This document shows, in pieces, positions 7,445-16,142 of a stretch of DNA of 25,347 nucleotides. Position 1 is the stretch's first letter. Every line of letters starts with the position of its first letter. The translations under genes and the position numbers were made by a program. The DNA comes from Hyphomicrobiaceae bacterium (GTDB lineage: Bacteria; Pseudomonadota; Alphaproteobacteria; Rhizobiales; JAKIUO01). Location of the stretch: contig JAKIUO010000014.1 in the NCBI GenBank assembly GCA_021647535.1, positions 1-25,347 of the forward strand, written 5' to 3'. Below the pieces are notes generated by a model. The model was not told where the DNA came from and did no database searches. It saw nothing but the letters and a program-made list of their open reading frames with translations.

Positions 7445-10400
7445 TCAAATCTTGTTACTTTTTATGCTGGCTTTTGGTGGCATGGCCGCTCGGCCCGTTA
7501 AAACACGGGTTCTGGTAACGGGTGCGGGAAGACTGCCAGACTTTGGCATTGCGGATGGACTGGCTTGCGGCACAGTCTTGGTTGCAACGCTTTGCTCTGC
7601 CGGGGCCATGGCTGGCGGCGGCGTCACAGGCAGCGGTGAAGCCGATGGAGGGGGCGGCGCGGGCGACGGCGTTTTTTGAACGGTCTTTTGCGCCTGAACC
7701 GCATTTTCCTTCATGGCATGGGGCGGCAATGGTGCTTTTTGTTCTCCACCAGCCTTGATGGACCTGACAGGCATGGCAGGCGTTTCCTTGGGTTCTTGTT
7801 TTCTGATCGGCTCCAGCACCAGTTTTTTCGATTTGACCAAAGCTTTCAGCAGGCTGTGCACTTGCGTGCTGCTCATGGGCTCACCATAATAAAACCCCTG
7901 CCCATAATCGCATCTGATCGAACGCAAATAAGCCGCATCATCATCGGTCTCGATGCCCTCGGCCACCACATCCTTGTCAAGCTCATGGGCCAGGGCCACA
8001 ATGGAGCGCAGGATAACGGCGCCCGCATCTTCACTATTGCGATGTTCGACGATTTCACGGTCCACCTTGAGAGTGTCAAAGGGAAAGCGCAACAGATAGG
8101 AAAGCGACGAATACCCCGTGCCAAAATCATCCATGGACAGCCCCGCGCCCAAAGCCTTGAGCGTATTCAGAATATCAATGGCCTGTTCGGGGTTTTCCAT
8201 AACAACAGATTCGGTGATTTCCAGCCGCAAGGTGCCATGGGGCAAGCTCTGGCGCGACAGAATATGACGGATATCAACCACCAGCTCTTCGCGAAACAGC
8301 TGACCGCTGGAGATATTCACACTGACAAATAGCGGCTTGTCGTTCATCGGCACAATCCGTTGCCAGCGCACCGCTTCCCTGATGGCCTGATCAAGCACAA
8401 AAGCGCCCAACTCCAATATGGTGCCGTTTTCTTCGGCAATAGGCACAAAGTCAGCCGGATTGATCGTGCCAAGCTTGGGATGCTCCCAACGCAGCAAGGC
8501 TTCAAAACCCACCAGCTCATTGCGCGCCAATCTCATAATAGGCTGATACAAAATTTCCAGTTCGCCACGCGCAATAGCCTGACGCAGGTCACTTTCCAGC
8601 GCCACACGGTCATCACGAACCGCCAGCATTTCCGGCTTGAACAGCTCAATGCGATCCGTGCCCATGCGCTTGGCGCGGTACATGGCGATTTCCGCCTCAC
8701 GGAACAGGCCTTCCGCCGTACAATGTTTGCCGGAATAGGCGCTGCAACCTATCGAACTGGTGAGGATGACTTCTTCTCCGGCAATTTTGATGGGGCCGCG
8801 CAGGGCCTTGCGGATCCGGTCCCCCAGCATGGTGACCTCATTGGGATCTGTCTGGCTCATCAGCATGAGTGCAAACTGGTCGCCGCCAATGCGGGCCAGC
8901 GTATCTTGCGGACGCAGATAGCGCGCCAGACGACGCGCCACGGTGAGCAGCATGGTGTCGCCAACGCCCATACCAAACCTGTTATTGATATTTTTAAAGC
9001 GATCCATATCGATAAACAGGATGGCTGGCGGAATAGAGCGCTCCAGCTCAACCCGTGAAATGGCTATGGCCAGACGGTCAAAATAGAGCTGACGATTGGG
9101 CAGACCGGTGAGACTGTCATGCACCGCATCATGCATCAGCCGTTCCTGAGCCCGTTTGGAGCCGGTAATATCATGCAAAAGACCAACACAGGTCAGCGTG
9201 CGCGCTTTCACCCAGTCATCGGTATGGGCCTTGAGATCATACCATAAATAGCTGCCATCAGAGCGCCGCATACGAAACTCGATACTCACCGGGCCGCCAT
9301 TGCGCTCTTTGACGCCAAGCAACATCAGCGAAAAGCGCTCGCGGTCAGTCGGATGCAGATAGTCGAGCCAGTCATCAAAGGCCCCGCTCATCGTTCCCCA
9401 GGACAGGCCCAGCGCTTCTTCGACTTCCTTGCCGATCTCAATACTGTCATGGCGGGCATCCCAGAACCACACCGATGAACCAGCCCCTTCGATGGCCTGC
9501 CCATTATAATAAAAACGCTTGGCCGGGCCGTCTCCCATATGATCAATGCCCTGAAAGGCAAATTGGGTGACTGTGAAACCGAACAGAGCCAGCACCAGAA
9601 CCAATCCGGCATTCATGGCTGTGACCACCATATCTCCCGACAAAAGCCCCTGTATGGTCACGCCCATGCCAAACAGCCAGACCAGAAACAGCAACCAGGC
9701 CGGGACAAGAGACAAAGCCCGGCTTTGCCCCCTGATGGCGAGATAAAAAATGAACAATCCCCCGACCACGCCGATCGCTCCAAAACTGAGACGCGCCATC
9801 GAAGTGGCCAGCGGAGCGTCAGCAAAAGCCAGTACAATGATCGCAATCTGTACGAGGATCCAGCTAAAGAAAAACAGCCTGACCCAGCCATGCCACAGGC
9901 GCAGACTTAAAAAGATATAGAGAAACACCACAAGCGAGGTCGCAAAGGCGGCTTCACTGGCCGCACGGTAGATGGCATTGCCCTCGACTGACAGATTGAA
10001 TAATTTGTGCCAGAAACCAAATTCCACGCACATATAGGCCAGCCCCGTCCAGATAACGAGGGCACCCGCTGGGAACATGGCCTTGTGATTGGCGGCAAAA
10101 AGCGCCGTCAGCAAAATAGCCATGATGCCGGTTATACCCAGTAAAATACCGTTGAACAGATGGCCATTGCGGCGTTTTTTCTCAAAGGCGGCGACTTTCC
10201 AGAGTGCAAGACGCGGGTAGGTCTTTCCCAACAGCTCGGCGACAAATGTAACCGTGGCCCCCGGCTCAAGACTAAGGCGAAAAATATCGGTTTTATCAGA
10301 AGCAATGCGCTCTGGCGCAAAGCCGATTGACGGGGTGACCAGAGCAATACGCCCCTTGTCAAGATCCGGGCGGAAAAATTTTGAACCGTTCAGACTATAA

Positions 10401-10771
10401 CGATCAGCCGTCAACCAACGCTCAACGGTTTCTCTTGTGCGGTTGGTCAGGGCAAACACCACCCATCGCGGCTCAGTGCCTGAAATTGATGCCTTGACGG
10501 CCATTCGTCCCGAGATGCCATCGGCTCCTGGTGCCGTTTTGACCTGCAGCCGGTCGCCGCGCCCTTCATAAAACACACCTGTCCGCGAAATATCGATGAC
10601 ATCTTTGCTGCCGGTAATCGCAATGGGCTGCAAGGCAAACGCCTGTTTGATCCCAAACAAAGACAGCAACAACACACCAACAAACAGCCCAATGAGCACA
10701 CGCTGCAAATCAGCGAACGCATGTACGCGCGCCGTTTTGTTCATCAAGCCGTTGCAATGGCACTTTTTCAT
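7445..10771 (-). CDS. Membrane PAS-GGDEF-EAL cyclic-di-GMP signalling protein
   Basis: A 1108-residue protein. Residues 25-46 form a signal or anchor helix. Residues 47-200 look like a periplasmic beta-rich domain, and 205-410 hold about seven or eight membrane helices, a layout like 7TMR-DISM sensors. A PAS domain spans about 430-540, GGDEF about 550-715 and EAL about 725-975. A tail of about 120 residues rich in Pro, Ala and Lys ends the protein. The GGDEF signature is GGDQF (629-633), with the metal-binding Asp in FIDMD and an inhibitory RxxD site (RPQD, 620-623) at the standard spacing. The EAL domain keeps Glu757, Asn819, Glu851, Asp881, Asp882, Lys902, Glu938 and Gln958, so it should be an active c-di-GMP phosphodiesterase; cyclase activity is less certain. 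Either ATG at 10771 or 10744 could be the start. Confidence 0.93.
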   Translation of the reverse strand: MKKCHCNGLMNKTARVHAFADLQRVLIGLFVGVLLLSLFGIKQAFALQPIAITGSKDVIDISRTGVFYEGRGDRLQVKTAPGADGISGRMAVKASISGTEPRWVVFALTNRTRETVERWLTADRYSLNGSKFFRPDLDKGRIALVTPSIGFAPERIASDKTDIFRLSLEPGATVTFVAELLGKTYPRLALWKVAAFEKKRRNGHLFNGILLGITGIMAILLTALFAANHKAMFPAGALVIWTGLAYMCVEFGFWHKLFNLSVEGNAIYRAASEAAFATSLVVFLYIFLSLRLWHGWVRLFFFSWILVQIAIIVLAFADAPLATSMARLSFGAIGVVGGLFIFYLAIRGQSRALSLVPAWLLFLVWLFGMGVTIQGLLSGDMVVTAMNAGLVLVLALFGFTVTQFAFQGIDHMGDGPAKRFYYNGQAIEGAGSSVWFWDARHDSIEIGKEVEEALGLSWGTMSGAFDDWLDYLHPTDRERFSLMLLGVKERNGGPVSIEFRMRRSDGSYLWYDLKAHTDDWVKARTLTCVGLLHDITGSKRAQERLMHDAVHDSLTGLPNRQLYFDRLAIAISRVELERSIPPAILFIDMDRFKNINNRFGMGVGDTMLLTVARRLARYLRPQDTLARIGGDQFALMLMSQTDPNEVTMLGDRIRKALRGPIKIAGEEVILTSSIGCSAYSGKHCTAEGLFREAEIAMYRAKRMGTDRIELFKPEMLAVRDDRVALESDLRQAIARGELEILYQPIMRLARNELVGFEALLRWEHPKLGTINPADFVPIAEENGTILELGAFVLDQAIREAVRWQRIVPMNDKPLFVSVNISSGQLFREELVVDIRHILSRQSLPHGTLRLEITESVVMENPEQAIDILNTLKALGAGLSMDDFGTGYSSLSYLLRFPFDTLKVDREIVEHRNSEDAGAVILRSIVALAHELDKDVVAEGIETDDDAAYLRSIRCDYGQGFYYGEPMSSTQVHSLLKALVKSKKLVLEPIRKQEPKETPAMPVRSIKAGGEQKAPLPPHAMKENAVQAQKTVQKTPSPAPPPPSASPLPVTPPPAMAPAEQSVATKTVPQASPSAMPKSGSLPAPVTRTRVLTGRAAMPPKASIKSNKI

Positions 10772-11092
10772 GATCGCTATTACTCAACTTTAATCGCTGA
10801 AAATAATCAGGATTATTCCCTCAAGCCCCTAAAAATACTGGTTTCTTTTGCCATGATCTCCCCAGAAATCCTAATAGTATATGGCAAACCAGAACACGTC
10901 TCGCCCATGCTGCACTTAAGTCGTACGCAAATTTCGGCCAAACAGTGACCAGTTCGTGATTATATGCCCCGTCGCCATGGATATGCGCGTTGCAAACCAA
11001 TGAACCGCGTTGATATGACAATGTTTTTCGTTAGCGTTTCGTGGGTTTCCAGGTGGTCAGGGCAGAGCAACCCGTATACGCAAACCTTGTAT
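10772..11092. other. Intergenic region upstream of the c-di-GMP gene
   Basis: About 320 bases between two minus-strand genes. The promoter of the GGDEF-EAL gene should lie here; I see only weak -10-like stretches (TATACT near 10880 on the minus strand). A 66-codon minus-strand frame (10821-11021) has no protein-like features. No clear terminator follows the acetyltransferase gene. Confidence 0.4.
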
Positions 11093-11683
11093 TTATCTCG
11101 CCCTATAATCGTCTTCCAACTGAGCAAATAGCAAATGATCCTGCCAGACACCGTTAATACGCAAATATTGGCGCGCCACCCCTTCTTGCACGAAGCCATT
11201 TTTGTGCAACAGAGCGATGGAGGGCAGGTTTTGCGGCAGGCAGGCGGCTTCCAGTCGGTGCAGCTGCAAGACATCAAAGGCAAAAGCGCAAGCCATGCTG
11301 CTGGCCTCGCTCATATAGCCCTGGCGCGCAAAGGGCTGGCCAATCCAGTAACCCAGAGAGGCCGAGCTGATGACGCCATAGCGCACATTTGACAAGGTCA
11401 GGCCACCAATCAGCCGTTCATCACTGGCACGCTTGAGAAAATAAGAATAGGCGCTGCCCTCTCGCAGGCCCCGTTTATAAAAATCAATGCGTTTGCGAAA
11501 ACTGCGCTTGGTGAGTTCGCTGGGAGTCCAGGAAGGTTCATAGGGACGCAAAAAACGGCTACTGACAATACGCAAAGCTGCCCATTGTTCATAATCAGCA
11601 AGCTTTGGCGCGCGCAGCGAAAGATGCTCGCCGCACAGCACGCTCCCTGGTTCCTTATTAAATGAGCCTCTCAAAAAGGCCAT
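11093..11683 (-). CDS. GNAT family N-acetyltransferase (RimJ/RimL-like)
   Basis: A 196-residue acetyltransferase of the type grouped with ribosomal-protein N-acetylases. Family features include LSLRAPKLADYEQWAALR at the start of the fold, DERLIGGLTLSNV in the central strands, the acetyl-CoA loop region GYWIGQPFARQGYMSEA, and LHRLEAACLPQNLPSIALL followed by GFVQEGVARQYLRINGVWQDH. The ATG at 11683 has a perfect AGGAGG nine bases upstream; a TTG farther upstream is rejected. Its substrate cannot be told from sequence. A GNAT gene downstream of thrC is a familiar rhizobial arrangement, though there an M16 peptidase gene usually lies between them. Confidence 0.92.
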   Translation of the reverse strand: MAFLRGSFNKEPGSVLCGEHLSLRAPKLADYEQWAALRIVSSRFLRPYEPSWTPSELTKRSFRKRIDFYKRGLREGSAYSYFLKRASDERLIGGLTLSNVRYGVISSASLGYWIGQPFARQGYMSEASSMACAFAFDVLQLHRLEAACLPQNLPSIALLHKNGFVQEGVARQYLRINGVWQDHLLFAQLEDDYRAR

Positions 11684-11774
11684 AGGACCCGCCCTCCTTA
11701 CCACACCTAGATCACCCAACGGATCAGCAGAGCAAAACCCGTGCCATATGGTTTATAAGAGATTAACGGCTTTC

Positions 11775-13196
11775 TCAAGAGCAGGCTGTGAGCACACGGG
11801 CACGCTTTTTAATGTGCTCGGCAACCACATCAAAATCATTTTCCAGAACCGTAAATCGCTCTGGCAACTCTTTTTGCGCGACAATGGTTTCAGGTTGAAA
11901 CGGTTTTTCACCTGTGGCGCGCTCCACCGCATCAGGAAATTTGGCCGGATGAGCCGTTGACAGCGTGACAAGCGGCATAGAGGCGGCAATCTCGCCTTGC
12001 GCGCGCATCATTGCCGCAACGCCCAGCCCGACTGCCGTATGCGGATCAGCAATATATCCCGATTGCGCTTGCAGACGGGCAATCGTCTGGCCGGTGCCGG
12101 CATCATCGAGACGATGCGCGGCGAACCGTTTTTTGAACTTATCATGCACCTGATCGCCCAAAATGCCGACACCATTTTGTGCAAAATCGTCCATAAAGCT
12201 TTTGAGCCACTGGCTGTCATGATCAGAAAGCTCAAACAAAAGACGCTCGAAATTACTCGACACCTGAATATCCATGCTCGGACTATCGGTGGCAACGGCC
12301 CCCTTGGTTTCATAACGTCCGGTTTCCAGAGTGCGCGCCAAAATATCATTTACATTAGTGGCAATGACCAGCTTGCCGACTGGCAATCCCATCTTGTGGG
12401 CGACAAAACCTGCGAAAATATCCCCCAGATTGCCCGATGGCACACAAAAAGCGACCTCGCGATGCGGCGCACCAAGCGCCGTAGCCGCCGCAAAATAATA
12501 GGGAATTTGCCCGACAATACGGGCCCAGTTGATGGAATTGACACCGGCCAGTTGCAACTCGTCACGCAGATCATGATTATTGAACAGGGCTTTCAATAAA
12601 TGCTGACAATCATCAAAATTACCTTCAAGGGCGATATTATGCACATTGCCTTCGCTTGGCGTGGTCATCTGGCGGCGCTGCACCTCGGTGACCTTATTGT
12701 GCGGGTGCAAAATGAACACATCAATATTATCGCGCCCGCGAAACGCTTCAATAGCCGCGCCGCCGGTATCGCCAGAGGTCGCCCCGACAATAGTGGCGCG
12801 TCGCCCTTTATTGGCCAGCGCCTTGTCCATCAGGCGAGCCAGCAATTGCATGGCAAAATCTTTGAAAGCCAGTGTTGGCCCATGAAACAGTTCTAACAAA
12901 AAGTCATTGCTGTCGAGCTGTACCATTGGTGCAATCGCCTTATGGGTGAAACCATCATAGGCGTCCGCCAGCATGGCCTGTAGCTCTGAGCGGCTGAAAT
13001 CGGCACCAACAAACGGCGTGATGACCTTTAAAGCCAGCTCGGCATAGGGCAATCCGGCCAGTGCTTTGATCTCGTCATGAGAAAGGCCTGGCCAGCTTTG
13101 CGGTACATAAAGACCGCCGTCTGTCGCCAGCCCGGCCAGCAAGGCCTCTTCAAATCCAACAACCGGTGCGCCACCGCGCGTGCTTGAATATTTCAC
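11775..13196 (-). CDS. thrC: Threonine synthase
   Basis: A 473-residue PLP enzyme that converts O-phosphohomoserine to threonine. The N-terminus MKYSSTRGG and the PLP-lysine segment GPTLAFKDFAMQ (Lys112) are typical of the longer, proteobacterial-type enzyme. Other conserved parts are GATSGDTGGAAIEAF, VPSGNLGDIFAG and DPHTAVGL. The start is GTG at 13196, with AAGGA six bases upstream, and it overlaps the SURF1 stop as GTGA. Threonine synthesis is therefore probably translationally coupled to an oxidase assembly gene, a linkage common in Hyphomicrobiales. Confidence 0.97.
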   Translation of the reverse strand: MKYSSTRGGAPVVGFEEALLAGLATDGGLYVPQSWPGLSHDEIKALAGLPYAELALKVITPFVGADFSRSELQAMLADAYDGFTHKAIAPMVQLDSNDFLLELFHGPTLAFKDFAMQLLARLMDKALANKGRRATIVGATSGDTGGAAIEAFRGRDNIDVFILHPHNKVTEVQRRQMTTPSEGNVHNIALEGNFDDCQHLLKALFNNHDLRDELQLAGVNSINWARIVGQIPYYFAAATALGAPHREVAFCVPSGNLGDIFAGFVAHKMGLPVGKLVIATNVNDILARTLETGRYETKGAVATDSPSMDIQVSSNFERLLFELSDHDSQWLKSFMDDFAQNGVGILGDQVHDKFKKRFAAHRLDDAGTGQTIARLQAQSGYIADPHTAVGLGVAAMMRAQGEIAASMPLVTLSTAHPAKFPDAVERATGEKPFQPETIVAQKELPERFTVLENDFDVVAEHIKKRARVLTACS

Positions 13197-13957
13197 AGTT
13201 CTTCCTTTGCGGGCTTGATTTCAGCTGGCTTTTTCAACTGGCCATAAAGGAAAAACCCATAAACCCCCAGAAGCGCAAGCGCAAGCCCGTACCATGTAAT
13301 AATATAGCCCAGATGATTGTTGGGGAAGTTCAGGCGGGTGGTACCAGGTCTTGGCCAGCCACCAGAGGGCTTTGGAGAGTTAAGGTCTATGGAAAATACC
13401 GGGCCAAGATAATAATATTCGTTCTTTTCAGTATTGTTGTCGAGCGTAAACAGCCCTTTCATCTGCGGCAATCTTAAAAACCCGGTAATGGTGATCTGTT
13501 CATCAATCTGTCCCTGACGACGTTTGTCCAATGCCTTTAAATACAGCGGAACAAAGCCTCGATTGACCCATATTTTTCTGTGCGCATGCCAGATCTTGCG
13601 GCCATCCTTTTTCCAGTCGTCATCATAGGCAATTTCAAACAGGCTATAAATATGCCAGCCTGGACGCCCCTGATCATCAAGCATATAAAAATGGCGCTCA
13701 TCAAATTTCTTTTGTTTGTGGCGATAAAACCGACCGCGCAACCACACGTTCTGATAGGCGCATTGAGCCACATCGACACGACAATTCTTCATCGCCTTGA
13801 AAAATGATATCGGATTTTCACTTGTCCGCGCCTTGATCGTTGCAATCAGTTCCGTTTTCCACGCCAACCGTCGCACCTGCCAATTGCCAAAAGACACCAG
13901 AATATAAAGAGCTGCGAGCACCAGCGCGCCAAGTATCAGTTTTTTTTTTTGCACCAC
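13193..13957 (-). CDS. SURF1-family cytochrome c oxidase assembly protein
   Basis: A 254-residue membrane protein of the SURF1/Shy1 family, which assists haem a insertion into the catalytic subunit of aa3 oxidases. It has the family topology: one helix near the N-terminus (residues 7-23, followed by GNWQVRRLAWK), a large periplasmic region with GRPGWHIYSLFE and VNRGFVP, and a second helix near the C-terminus after HLGYIITWYGLALALL. The start is GTG at 13957 (or 13954), with AAGGG six bases upstream. Eleven consecutive A bases encode residues 3-6. It lies 21 bases after DUF983 and overlaps thrC by four bases. Confidence 0.94.
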   Translation of the reverse strand: MVQKKKLILGALVLAALYILVSFGNWQVRRLAWKTELIATIKARTSENPISFFKAMKNCRVDVAQCAYQNVWLRGRFYRHKQKKFDERHFYMLDDQGRPGWHIYSLFEIAYDDDWKKDGRKIWHAHRKIWVNRGFVPLYLKALDKRRQGQIDEQITITGFLRLPQMKGLFTLDNNTEKNEYYYLGPVFSIDLNSPKPSGGWPRPGTTRLNFPNNHLGYIITWYGLALALLGVYGFFLYGQLKKPAEIKPAKEEL

Positions 13958-13978
13958 TGCCGTCCCTTCACCACACGT

Positions 13979-14383
13979 CTAACTCTTGGTACCATCCTTG
14001 TCAAAACGCGCTTCCTTGGCACTGTTCTTATATTGCACGCCGACCAACGCGCCTTTTAACGGGCGCAACATACCAAGTGGTATAATGATGGCCAGCGGTG
14101 CCCAGAGTGCCGCATGTACCCAGTAAGGCGGCATATAATAAATCTCGACCAATAGCGCCATCAGGACAATCAGGAAACCTGCGAACAGAACGACAAACAC
14201 GGCCGGACCATCGGCGGCATCCACATAATCATTATCAAGCCCGCAATGAGTGCATGTTTTGGCCAATTCGAGATAACCGTCAAACAGCTTGCCCTTGCCA
14301 CAGCGCGGACAATGGCCCGTAAAGCCGGATCTGACCGGATGCTCTGACGTTGGCGCTCTCGCTTCAGGCTGTTTTGTGCTCAT
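13979..14383 (-). CDS. DUF983 zinc-ribbon membrane protein
   Basis: A 134-residue protein with an N-terminal zinc ribbon (CPRCGKGKLF, Cys25 and Cys28; CTHCGLD, Cys44 and Cys47), followed by the DUF983 signature VDAADGPAVFVVLFAGF and two membrane helices at about 60-80 and 88-106. DUF983 genes habitually sit inside the alphaproteobacterial oxidase cluster between ctaE and SURF1, suggesting a role in oxidase assembly or stability, but the biochemical function is not established. The ATG at 14383 has GAGGG about five bases upstream; the longer open frame to 14488 would run through a terminator and is rejected. Confidence 0.92.
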   Translation of the reverse strand: MSTKQPEARAPTSEHPVRSGFTGHCPRCGKGKLFDGYLELAKTCTHCGLDNDYVDAADGPAVFVVLFAGFLIVLMALLVEIYYMPPYWVHAALWAPLAIIIPLGMLRPLKGALVGVQYKNSAKEARFDKDGTKS

Positions 14384-14402
14384 ATGACCCTCATTTTTTC
14401 TA

Positions 14403-14430
14403 GCTATAGACCACAATAAAAAGCTGTTAA
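14403..14430 (-). promoter_or_regulatory. Candidate promoter for DUF983-SURF1-thrC
   Basis: On the minus strand TTAACA (14430-14425) is followed after 16 bases by TATAGC (14408-14403). It lies just after the ctaE terminator and about 20 bases before the DUF983 start, which is where an internal promoter would be needed. Confidence 0.4.
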
Positions 14431-14435
14431 CACAA

Positions 14436-14464
14436 CTAAAAAGGGGCAGCTTGTGCTGCCCCTC
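14436..14464 (-). terminator. Strong terminator after ctaE
   Basis: On the minus strand AGGGGCAGC and GCTGCCCCT form a perfect nine-base-pair stem around ACAA, followed by TTTTTAG. It separates the structural oxidase genes from DUF983, SURF1 and thrC. Confidence 0.9.
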
Positions 14465-14536
14465 TTGATCGACTTCGCCTGATATCATTAGGATAAAAGC
14501 CCAAACGATCTCATTAAATTCTCGTCGTCATCACCA

Positions 14537-15433
14537 TTAGTGAGCAACAGGTGTGCCAGCGCCCCAGACATAGATGGAGGCGAACAGGAACAGCCAGACG
14601 ACATCAACAAAATGCCAGTACCAAGCGGCAGCTTCAAAGCCAAAATGCTGCTTGGGGGTAAAGTCACCTTTGATCGCCCTGATCAGGCAAACCGCCAGGA
14701 AAATGGTCCCGATGATCACATGGAAGCCATGGAAGCCTGTTGCCATAAAGAAGGTCGCCCCATAAATATGTCCAGCAAAGGAGAAGGGGGCCTCACTATA
14801 TTCAATAGCCTGAAAGACGGTGAAGGCAAGCCCCAGTGCGACTGTCAAAGCCAGCCCTAAGATCAAGCCCTTGCGATCATCCTTCAGCAAAGCATGATGG
14901 GCATAAGTCACGGTTGCACCAGAGGTCAGCAAAATGATGGTATTGAGCAGCGGCAAATGCCAGGGGTCAAAGGTGCTCTTGAAGAACCCACCATCTGTTT
15001 CAGTGGCCATAGGTGGCCAGTGACCACCCGTGATAGCATCGCGCGCTTCCATTCCCATAACGCCGACGCCAGGAAACAAAGAGGCATCAAAATAGGCCCA
15101 GAACCAGGCAACGAAAAACATCACTTCGGACATGATGAACATAATGACGCCATAGCGCAGATGAAGTTGTACAACTGGCGTATGGGCTTTATCAACCTGT
15201 GCTTCTTTGATGATATCGCGCCACCAGACATACATGGTCGCAAGAATTAATAAAAAACCAACGGCAAATGGCAACCAGCCCGTAATGCCAAAGACTCCGT
15301 CTCCTTCATCAAGACTTTTCATCCAGATGATGGCCCCGACCGCCGTGATAAATGCCGAAAAAGCGCCCATAATCGGCCATGGGCTCGGGTCAATGAGATG
15401 GTAGTCGTGATTATTTTTATGGCTTGCAGACAT
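14537..15433 (-). CDS. ctaE: Cytochrome c oxidase subunit III
   Basis: A 298-residue seven-helix membrane protein, the third core subunit of the aa3 oxidase. It begins with HDYHLIDPSPWPIMGAF, a characteristic subunit III start, and carries SEVMFFVAWFWAYFDASL (containing the conserved helix III Glu), the segments HHALLKDDRKG and GFHGFHVIIGTIFL, and the C-terminal AAAWYWHFVDVVWLFLF. Subunit III stabilises proton uptake and binds lipids. The ATG at 15433 has AGAGGA about nine bases upstream. It is the last gene before the strong terminator at 14436-14464. Confidence 0.98.
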   Translation of the reverse strand: MSASHKNNHDYHLIDPSPWPIMGAFSAFITAVGAIIWMKSLDEGDGVFGITGWLPFAVGFLLILATMYVWWRDIIKEAQVDKAHTPVVQLHLRYGVIMFIMSEVMFFVAWFWAYFDASLFPGVGVMGMEARDAITGGHWPPMATETDGGFFKSTFDPWHLPLLNTIILLTSGATVTYAHHALLKDDRKGLILGLALTVALGLAFTVFQAIEYSEAPFSFAGHIYGATFFMATGFHGFHVIIGTIFLAVCLIRAIKGDFTPKQHFGFEAAAWYWHFVDVVWLFLFASIYVWGAGTPVAH

Positions 15434-15508
15434 GAATTTATTTCCTCTCCCTTATCGCCTGCCCCACTGGGACCTGGCATGTTTTTCTTATCTCTGGTGC
15501 GAATGGCC

Positions 15509-16141
15509 TTAGAGCGATCCGCTGTTTTTCGTCGAAACGGCTTTCGCTGTCTTTTGCTTTTTTTCAAAAAAAGTATAGGACAGCGTAATCTCTGATACAT
15601 GTTTTGTATTTGGGTCGCTCAGTATGCCAGCATCAATGAAGAAGCTCACCGACATATCCGCTTTTTCTCCCGGCTCTAGGATCTGCTCGGTAAAGCAGAA
15701 ACACTGGATTTTCTTGAAATATTTTCCAGCAACCTCTGGCGTTACATTAAAGGTCGCCGTGCCTGTCACGGGCTTGTCGCTATCATTTTCGGCCTTATAA
15801 AAGATCAGTTTTTCTTCGCCGATATGAATATTGACTGAACGCTGCACCGGCGTAAATTTCCAGTCGAGATTGCGCGAAACATTGGCATCGAAGCGCACGG
15901 TAATCATCTCTTTGCTGGCTTCTTCAGGGGCCATTTCGGCACGTTGCGTCGTCCCGCCATAGCCCGTCACCTGACAAAACATCTTGTAAAGCGGCACAGC
16001 TGCGGCAGACAGGCCAAGCATACCAACCACAACCAAAGCCAGCGACAAGCCGACAAAACTATGACGTTTGTGCAAAGAAGAAACCCCGAGGTCTGTTTCC
16101 TCAATCACTTTATCTGTCTTATGCTGTTTTTCTGATGACAT
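15509..16141 (-). CDS. ctaG: Cytochrome c oxidase assembly protein CtaG/Cox11
   Basis: A 210-residue Cox11-type copper chaperone that delivers copper to the CuB site of subunit I. It has one membrane anchor (about residues 29-50), followed by VPLYKMFCQVTGYGGTTQ with Cys56, then a periplasmic immunoglobulin-like domain with the copper-binding pair in KIQCFCFTEQ (Cys147 and Cys149). The start used is the ATG one base after the upstream stop. Another in-frame ATG at 16168 would overlap that gene by 26 bases and cannot be excluded, since neither has a strong ribosome-binding site. The C-terminal tail after LSYTFFEKK is variable. Confidence 0.95.
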   Translation of the reverse strand: MSSEKQHKTDKVIEETDLGVSSLHKRHSFVGLSLALVVVGMLGLSAAAVPLYKMFCQVTGYGGTTQRAEMAPEEASKEMITVRFDANVSRNLDWKFTPVQRSVNIHIGEEKLIFYKAENDSDKPVTGTATFNVTPEVAGKYFKKIQCFCFTEQILEPGEKADMSVSFFIDAGILSDPNTKHVSEITLSYTFFEKKQKTAKAVSTKNSGSL

Positions 16142-16142
16142 A

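Noticed and set aside
8360..9058. Plus-strand open frame of 232 codons inside the c-di-GMP gene
   Set aside because: It is antisense to the GGDEF and EAL coding region, whose catalytic residues are all in the minus-strand frame.
10821..11021. Minus-strand open frame of 66 codons upstream of the c-di-GMP gene
   Set aside because: No ribosome-binding site, no family resemblance and no terminator; more likely promoter region.
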